From CAZDDW01 sp964480695 (GTDB taxonomy: Bacteria; Patescibacteriota; Patescibacteriia; UBA9934; CAZDDW01), in contig CAYZPO010000010.1 in NCBI GenBank assembly GCA_964480695.1, positions 1-25,425 of the forward strand: a DNA stretch of 25,425 nucleotides. The letters run 5' to 3'. Shown here piece after piece: positions 20,859-25,425 of the stretch. Made by a program: the position numbers and the translations under genes. How positions within the stretch are numbered: the first letter of the stretch is position 1; the number at the start of each line of letters is the position of its first letter. Under the pieces are notes generated by a model that ran no database searches, was not told the origin of the DNA, and saw only the letters and a list, made by a program, of their open reading frames with translations.

Positions 20859-22202
20859 ATGGTAAATCAAATAAATACGATACGCACAAAACACGAACAA
20901 GATAATCAAGTTGTTTCAGAGGAAAAAATTAAATACTGCCTTTATGCGCGAAAAAGTTCAGAATCTGAAGAACGCCAAGTCCTTTCGATTGAATCTCAAG
21001 TCAAAGAAATGTTGGAAATGGCTGAACGTGATGGGCTAGATGTTGTTGCAATTCGAAGAGAATCTCACTCGGCAAAAGATACAGGACAACGTGAAGTCTA
21101 TAATGAACTTTTAAAAGATATTCGAGAAGGAAAATTTACTGGCATTCTTACCTGGGCACCTGACCGCTTGAGTCGTAACGCCGGAGACCTGGGAGCTATC
21201 GTTGACATGATGGATCAGGGAACACTTAAAGAAATACGAACTCATGGACAAACATTCACAAACTCACCGAACGAAAAGTTCTTGCTCATGATTCTTGGTT
21301 CTCAGGCCAAGTTAGAAAACGATCATCGAGGGGTAAATGTAAGACGCGGCATGCGCACACGAGTTGAAATGGGGCTGTGGCCAGGGCCAGCCCCCATCGG
21401 ATATTTAAATCAAAAAGAGATTGATAAAAAATGTCAGGTTATCCAGGATTCAGTGAGAGCCCCAATCATTAAACAGATGTTTGAGAAAGTTGCTTACGAA
21501 AAATGGAGCGGCCATAAAGTTTACAACTGGTTACACCATGAACTAAACTTTAAAACCAAAGGAAATAAGACACTCTCCTTGAGCGGCGTGCATCGTGCAT
21601 TGTCTAATACATTCTATTACGGTACGTTTGAGTATCCTCGAAAGAGTGGAAACTGGCATCAAGGAAAACACAAACCAATTATCACTCAGGAACTGTATGA
21701 GCAAGCTCGGGCACAGCTAGAGCGCGATCAAGTGGTAAGAGAAAATAAAGAATTCGCGTTCACAAAACTAATGACGTGTGGACTATGTGGCTCTGGTATA
21801 TGTGCCCAGGAAAAATATAAGCAACTAAAAAATGGAATCCACGCGAGATATGTTTACTATGGATGTACGCGAGGAAGAGATCGGCAGTGTAAAAATATTT
21901 ATATTCGCGAAGAAGAACTGATTGCACAGTTGGTTAAGATTATCGACCAAATGGATATCAACGAACTTGGCATTAAATGTAGGCTTGAGGATGAGTTAAA
22001 GCGATTCAGTAAATTTCAGCGAATTGTTCTTGGGTCACAAAACAAACCATCACCTGCTAAGCAGGAAGATATAAATGTGAGGACTTATGCTAAATATTTG
22101 CTCAAAGAAGGAAGTATTACAGAGAAACGTCATTTACTGGGAAACATGAAAAGTCGGTTAGTTTATAGTAATAAGCTAGTAGAAATAGTAGAATTAGGAT
22201 AA
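20859..22202 (+). CDS. Large serine recombinase
   Basis: The protein (447 residues from ATG 20859; a TTG at 20838 would add seven) has three parts. The first is a resolvase-type catalytic domain with YCLYARKSSESEERQVLSIESQ, where Ser33 is the nucleophile, and TWAPDRLSRNAGD. A recombinase domain follows, with GYLNQKEI and YNWLHHELNFKTKG. The third is a zinc ribbon with CGLCGSGIC and YYGCTRGRDRQC. It probably moves the island or a part of it. Large serine integrases normally act at short att cores next to their own gene, and a strong inverted-repeat region lies just upstream. It leads an apparent operon with three enzyme genes at 7-9 base gaps. Confidence 0.92.
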   Translation: MVNQINTIRTKHEQDNQVVSEEKIKYCLYARKSSESEERQVLSIESQVKEMLEMAERDGLDVVAIRRESHSAKDTGQREVYNELLKDIREGKFTGILTWAPDRLSRNAGDLGAIVDMMDQGTLKEIRTHGQTFTNSPNEKFLLMILGSQAKLENDHRGVNVRRGMRTRVEMGLWPGPAPIGYLNQKEIDKKCQVIQDSVRAPIIKQMFEKVAYEKWSGHKVYNWLHHELNFKTKGNKTLSLSGVHRALSNTFYYGTFEYPRKSGNWHQGKHKPIITQELYEQARAQLERDQVVRENKEFAFTKLMTCGLCGSGICAQEKYKQLKNGIHARYVYYGCTRGRDRQCKNIYIREEELIAQLVKIIDQMDINELGIKCRLEDELKRFSKFQRIVLGSQNKPSPAKQEDINVRTYAKYLLKEGSITEKRHLLGNMKSRLVYSNKLVEIVELG

Positions 22203-22209
22203 AATATAA

Positions 22210-22680
22210 ATGATTATGAAATATTTTGATGACGAACAAGGGATTGAGAAAGATGTGCCACAAGACGCTGAAATTTTTTGGCGACCGACGGTTTATGCGG
22301 TTGTTACTAAAGATGTTTCCGTCTTAATGGTCAAACCTCATCATGGTCTATATGCCTTGCCAGGAGGTGGAATGGAGCCGATTGAATCAACTGAAGAAGC
22401 ATTGATGAGGGAGGTTTTGGAAGAAACCGGGTATCCTGTTGAGTCGTTGGAACTTTTCGATACCACAGAACGATATCTCTTTCACGAAAAGGACAACAAA
22501 TTTTACCATGTTGTTGCTTTGGTGTATCAAGTTGAGATTGGCGACGTGGTCGAAAACAATCCAAAAGCGGTTGTAGATGATGAGGTCTCGGAAGTCGAGT
22601 GGGTCAAACTATCAGATTTAACTAAAGAAAACTGCCATTTTCTATTCTGGCCGACTATTAAAAAAATCAAATTGTATTAA
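22210..22680 (+). CDS. Nudix hydrolase
   Basis: This 156-residue protein carries a full Nudix box, GGGMEPIESTEEALMREVLEETG (about 55-77), with the glutamates that bind Mg2+. Nudix enzymes cleave nucleoside diphosphates linked to another group; the substrate here cannot be told. It starts seven bases after the recombinase stop and nine before the aldolase gene, so it looks like cargo transcribed with the recombinase. ATG 22216 is an alternative start. Confidence 0.9.
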   Translation: MIMKYFDDEQGIEKDVPQDAEIFWRPTVYAVVTKDVSVLMVKPHHGLYALPGGGMEPIESTEEALMREVLEETGYPVESLELFDTTERYLFHEKDNKFYHVVALVYQVEIGDVVENNPKAVVDDEVSEVEWVKLSDLTKENCHFLFWPTIKKIKLY

Positions 22681-22689
22681 AAAGATTTT

Positions 22690-23709
22690 ATGAAACTATT
22701 CGCAAGTGATAACTTTTCTGGAGTACACCCAAAGATAATGAAAGCCCTCGAGACCGCAAACGATGGGCATGTTATGGCATATGGTGATGACGACATTACC
22801 AAAAATGCGATTAAAGAATTCAAGAAACTGTTTGGCAAAGACGTTGATGTTAGTTTTGTATATAGTGGCACAGGAGCAAACATTGTTGCCTTACGTACAC
22901 TTTTACAGCCCTTTGAGGCAGTTATTGCGCCGAGAACAGCTCATATCAATGTTCATGAATGCGGGGCCATAGAAGCGTTGAGTGGTTCTAAAATTATTAC
23001 TACTGATGGTATAGATGGAAAGCTGACGCCAAAACAAGTGCAATCCGTACTTGAGGGAGTTGGGAGTGAACNNNNNNNNNNCAAAGTTATTTCAATTACT
23101 CAGTGTACTGAAATGGGTACACTTTACTCGGTAAAGGAGATTCATGCTTTGTGTGCGTTTGCACATGAGAAGGGTATGTACGTTCATATTGACGGAGCAA
23201 GGATTGCAAATGCAGTTGTTGCTTTAGGTAGTTCTGTAAAAGAAATGTTAACTGATACAGGAGTTGATATAATTTCTTTCGGAGGCACAAAGAATGGAAT
23301 AATGTTCGGAGAAGCTATTGTTTTTCTTAATAAAGACTTGGCAAACAACATACAATACTTTAGAAAGCAAAGTGGTCAACTGGCCTCAAAGATGCGTTAT
23401 ATCGCAGCACAATTTTTAGCATTATTTGAAGATGATTTGTGGTTGAAGTCTGCTCAAAATGCTAACAATATGACAAATAGACTATACGAACAAGTGAAGA
23501 ATATGTCAGGGGTAAACATTACCGCCCCTGTGGAGACAAATATGATCTTTGCTCAGATTGATCCAAAGATCATTCCAAAACTACAAAAGAAGAGTTTTTT
23601 CTGGGTGGAGAATGAACAGGCTAACGAGGTGCGCTGGGTCACTTCATGGGATACTACAGAAGAAGATGTGGATGCATTTGTTGAAATTCTTAAGTCAGAG
23701 TTGAAATAA
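22690..23709 (+). CDS. ltaE: L-threonine aldolase (low specificity), interrupted by a scaffold gap
   Basis: This PLP enzyme of the beta-eliminating lyase family splits L-threonine or L-allo-threonine to glycine and acetaldehyde. It is about 339 residues, near the usual length. Marks are MKLFASDNFSGVHPKIMKAL, the phosphate-binding YSGTGANIVAL, HINVHECGAIEAL, VHIDGARIANA and the PLP lysine in ISFGGTKNG. Ten Ns (23072-23081) fall between GVGSE and KVISITQ. The frame continues on both sides, and the family normally has about four to six residues there, so the gene is probably intact in the organism. It belongs to the recombinase-Nudix-methyltransferase series. Confidence 0.88.
   Translation: MKLFASDNFSGVHPKIMKALETANDGHVMAYGDDDITKNAIKEFKKLFGKDVDVSFVYSGTGANIVALRTLLQPFEAVIAPRTAHINVHECGAIEALSGSKIITTDGIDGKLTPKQVQSVLEGVGSEXXXXKVISITQCTEMGTLYSVKEIHALCAFAHEKGMYVHIDGARIANAVVALGSSVKEMLTDTGVDIISFGGTKNGIMFGEAIVFLNKDLANNIQYFRKQSGQLASKMRYIAAQFLALFEDDLWLKSAQNANNMTNRLYEQVKNMSGVNITAPVETNMIFAQIDPKIIPKLQKKSFFWVENEQANEVRWVTSWDTTEEDVDAFVEILKSELK
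23072..23081. other. Scaffold gap of 10 N
   Basis: The Ns mark a join between contigs inside the threonine aldolase gene. The size is a placeholder. Both sides encode matching parts of one enzyme, so the join itself looks correct. Confidence 0.95.
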
Positions 23710-23718
23710 TATTTTTTT

Positions 23719-24459
23719 ATGAAACCCACCTTAGACAAAGATGCCTTTGGTCAGGAGATCTGGGCGTACTACAACAAGAAAGAAAGTGTGGAAATCATTG
23801 AACGTGATGATGGCTTCGTGGATATTTCTGGAGGTGCAGAGGCATATTTTTCTGAATACCCAAAATGGTCTGATCATGAAAAACGAGCTTTGAAATTAGT
23901 TAAAGGTAAAGTGTTAGATGTAGGCTGCGGTGCTGGTCGTATTTCTTTGTATCTTCAAAAGAAAGGATTTGATGTTACAGGTAACGATAACTCACTGCTT
24001 GCTTGCAGGGTTAGTCGAGCAAGAGGAGTCAAGAAAGTTAAGAGCTGGGGCATTGAGGATATTCCAAAATTCAAATCAGCTGAATTTGATACCATTGTGA
24101 TGTTGGGCAACGGTTTTGGTTTATTCGGAAGTGGTAACAAAGCCAAGCGTTTACTAAAAACAATGTACAAAATCACCAGCGACGACGCTCTAATTATTGC
24201 TGAAAGTCTAGACCCATACCAAACAACAGACCCAGTTCATAAAAAATACCACAAATTCAATAGAAGCCGAGGGCGAATGTCTGGACAACTCAAGATTCGG
24301 GTCAGGTTCCGTGATTTCATTGGCCCATGGTTTGATTATTTACTTGTATCGAAAAAGGAACTGGAGCAGGTTGTGAAAGGTACTGGTTGGAAGGTTAAAA
24401 AGTACATCAATTCTAAAGGAGCAATGTATATCGTTATTCTCGAAAAGGATACAAGATAG
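23719..24459 (+). CDS. Class I SAM-dependent methyltransferase
   Basis: This 246-residue protein has the SAM-binding motif KVLDVGCGAGRISLYLQKKGF (about 66-86), an acidic residue after the second strand in VTGNDNS, and FDTIVMLGNGFGLFGSG as motif IV. The C-terminal part has VRFRDFIGPWFDYLLVSKKELEQV, as in small-molecule methyltransferases. The substrate is unknown. It starts nine bases after the aldolase gene and is followed by a terminator, so it closes the recombinase operon. Confidence 0.85.
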   Translation: MKPTLDKDAFGQEIWAYYNKKESVEIIERDDGFVDISGGAEAYFSEYPKWSDHEKRALKLVKGKVLDVGCGAGRISLYLQKKGFDVTGNDNSLLACRVSRARGVKKVKSWGIEDIPKFKSAEFDTIVMLGNGFGLFGSGNKAKRLLKTMYKITSDDALIIAESLDPYQTTDPVHKKYHKFNRSRGRMSGQLKIRVRFRDFIGPWFDYLLVSKKELEQVVKGTGWKVKKYINSKGAMYIVILEKDTR

Positions 24460-24480
24460 TCAGGAAGATATGCAACAAAT

Positions 24481-24512
24481 ACAACCGCTTGGAAGCCCTG
24501 GCGGTTGTTTTA
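24481..24512 (+). terminator. Terminator of the recombinase-methyltransferase operon
   Basis: ACAACCGC (24481-24488) and GCGGTTGT (24501-24508) form an 8-bp stem, followed by TTTATT. Confidence 0.8.
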
Positions 24513-24546
24513 TTGGAAGAAATAATAGAGGGGTGAAAATTTCGTT

Positions 24547-25233
24547 ATGAATTTTGAAAAAGCAATTGAACAACTAACGAATAAAATTGAGGAACTGAAA
24601 CCCGAGTCGATTAGCCCTTCATGGATATACTGGCAAATACCAGCAAGTTATAGGTATTTTTATAGACACCAAAAATGTTCTTTGGGTTATGTAAATTGGG
24701 ATATTGTAACAAAGTCACTGCCTTACGAATATCAACGAAAATGGCAGTTTATAAAAAGTCGTAAGAAAAATCAGTATAATCATGAGCAGGAATTGCAAAA
24801 ACTGATTGATGAGTATAGAGAGCAGCTCTATGTTTTTGTTTGCGCTATCACCAAAGAAGAATTCAGCTGGCGAGACATGATTAGCATAAGACTGGCTCGG
24901 GTAGCACAAGCAGGAAATTATCTTGCCTGGGAATATTTGCATAGTCTATTAGTTCAGATGGTTGATGACTGGATTTTTGATTACAAAAGTTTGCACAGGT
25001 TATCTGGATATAACGATTTGATCGAAGACAAGATTGAAGTTTGTATTAGGAGATTTCGTTATTCCGGATCATTCACGACATATCTTTTTCGCACGCTTCA
25101 GTATACTACCCTTGGTTTAAGATCTGTAAAAGCCTACTCATTAGACGAGCCATATTTTGATACTGGTCGTTCAAAATTGGATTTTGTTATACGAAATTTG
25201 GAAACAGGAGAGGTTGAGTTGTTTAAGAAATAA
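24547..25233 (+). CDS. Unknown helical protein with a faint sigma-factor-like segment
   Basis: I do not recognise this 228-residue protein. It is mostly helical and rich in Tyr, Trp and Arg. The N-terminal part has a charged helix and YWQIPASYRYFYRHQKCS. The segment LIEDKIEVCIRRFRYSGSFTTYLFRTLQYTTLGL (about 158-191) has the layout of region 2 of sigma-70 proteins, in which a helix is followed by F-x-T-Y-L and R-T-L. The rest of a sigma factor, including region 4, is missing. A GAGGGGTG lies 13 bases before the ATG. It is the last gene before the tRNA end of the element. Confidence 0.65.
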   Translation: MNFEKAIEQLTNKIEELKPESISPSWIYWQIPASYRYFYRHQKCSLGYVNWDIVTKSLPYEYQRKWQFIKSRKKNQYNHEQELQKLIDEYREQLYVFVCAITKEEFSWRDMISIRLARVAQAGNYLAWEYLHSLLVQMVDDWIFDYKSLHRLSGYNDLIEDKIEVCIRRFRYSGSFTTYLFRTLQYTTLGLRSVKAYSLDEPYFDTGRSKLDFVIRNLETGEVELFKK

Positions 25234-25284
25234 AATGACCAAAACAAGCCAGTTGGCTTTTCAAGGTAGCTTGACTCGGCTATA

Positions 25285-25316
25285 ACACAAAAACGCCCCA
25301 GAGGGCGTTTTTGTGT
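25285..25316. terminator. Strong bidirectional terminator
   Basis: ACACAAAAACGCCC (25285-25298) and GGGCGTTTTTGTGT (25303-25316) form a perfect 14-bp stem with loop CAGA. It can end the + strand gene at 25233 and the - strand tRNA-Asp transcript. A further hairpin CAACCC/GGGTTG lies at 25339-25354. Confidence 0.85.
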
Positions 25317-25371
25317 GGAAGACTCGTCCTTATCTTTCAACCCATACGGGTTGCACGATACGGAATAGTCC

Positions 25372-25425
25372 TGGCGGACCGGACGGGATTCGAACCCGCG
25401 ATCTTCGCCGTGACAGGGCGACGTG
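25372..25425 (-). tRNA. tRNA-Asp (GTC), 3' part, cut by the window end
   Basis: On the - strand the sequence shows the anticodon stem CGCC/GGCG with loop CTGTCAC (anticodon GTC), the T-arm GCGGG-TTCGAAT-CCCGT, the acceptor strand CCGGTCC, the discriminator G and an encoded CCA (25374-25372). The D-arm and 5' end lie beyond the window. The last 15-20 bases are repeated at 7410, so this gene is the integration site of the element. Confidence 0.92.

Larger units (their letters stand above)
7410..25390. mobile_element. Integrated phage-like genetic element in tRNA-Asp, about 18 kb
   Basis: The limits are a 20-base direct repeat (one mismatch) of the tRNA-Asp 3' end, with the complete tRNA side at the right edge and a stranded terminator at the left. 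The contents differ from the host part: AT-richer coding, a LexA/CI-like repressor, Pycsar defence, methyltransferases, terminase subunits, a DGR and a serine recombinase. No portal, capsid, tail, lysis or replication gene is seen, so it is a reduced prophage, a phage satellite or a composite island. No tyrosine integrase, the usual user of tRNA sites, is present. The only recombinase is the serine enzyme at 20859. Confidence 0.7.

Noticed and set aside
7410..25390. A tyrosine integrase to explain the tRNA insertion
   Set aside because: No protein with the R-H-R-Y pattern was found. The only recombinase is of the large serine type.
1..25425. CRISPR array
   Set aside because: No set of regularly spaced identical repeats was found. 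The repeats seen are VR/TR, the tRNA copy, short direct repeats and inverted repeats.

Overview
The window looks like a scaffold from an uncultivated bacterium, most likely of the Candidatus Patescibacteria (CPR) type. The reasons are a compact smpB-ssrA-infC-rpmI-rplT block, a predicted leaderless smpB mRNA, few clear Shine-Dalgarno sites and a diversity-generating retroelement (DGR). The assignment is inference, because no marker was compared with a database. Stops and reading frames fit genetic code 11. A 10-N scaffold gap (23072-23081) and a 12-G run (17930-17941) show that parts of the assembly need care.

Host part, about 1-7405. smpB, tmRNA, IF-3, L35 and L20 lie on the + strand. A strikingly GC-rich gene for an unknown membrane-anchored protein (2424-3428) follows, with its own strong promoter and a row of 3' hairpins. 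On the - strand come glycerol kinase, glycerol-3-phosphate dehydrogenase and a PLP-dependent trans-sulfuration enzyme.

Integrated element, about 7410-25390. A 15-base perfect repeat, extending to 20 bases with one mismatch, of the 3' end of a tRNA-Asp gene bounds about 18 kb. The tRNA itself is at the right edge, and its probable original terminator was left behind at the left edge. Inside, left to right: (i) a - strand operon of a LexA/CI-like self-cleaving repressor, a class III nucleotide cyclase and a Pycsar-type membrane effector (PycC/PycTM, cyclic-pyrimidine anti-phage defence), plus a zinc-ribbon protein; (ii) divergent + strand genes for a small HTH protein and an unknown protein, then two DNA methyltransferases and both terminase subunits, with no portal, capsid or tail genes; (iii) a complete DGR; (iv) a stand-alone HsdR-N-like nuclease, an unknown membrane protein and a strongly folded, terminator-ended leader or small RNA; (v) a large serine recombinase followed at 7-9 base gaps by Nudix, threonine aldolase and methyltransferase genes; (vi) an unknown, faintly sigma-like protein.

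The DGR is the best-supported discovery. The last 131 bases of the target gene (VR, 16790-16920) match a downstream template (TR, 17355-17485) at a constant 565-base offset. All 14 differences fall on template adenines (9 A to G, 4 A to T, 1 A to C). A reverse transcriptase with the DGR-type LGNLTSQ and YCDD motifs and an Avd-like protein lie beside it. Two things are unusual: Avd is on the opposite strand, and the only in-frame ATG of the RT lies upstream of the 12-G run.

The two GC-rich genes (2424 in the host part, 16124 in the element) share one layout: a TTGAC-type -35, 17 bases, an extended TGC -10, a transcript-start stem-loop, a good ribosome binding site, ATGGCC, G/C-ending codons and a hairpin-rich 3' UTR. 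This suggests one expression class for exported or displayed proteins.
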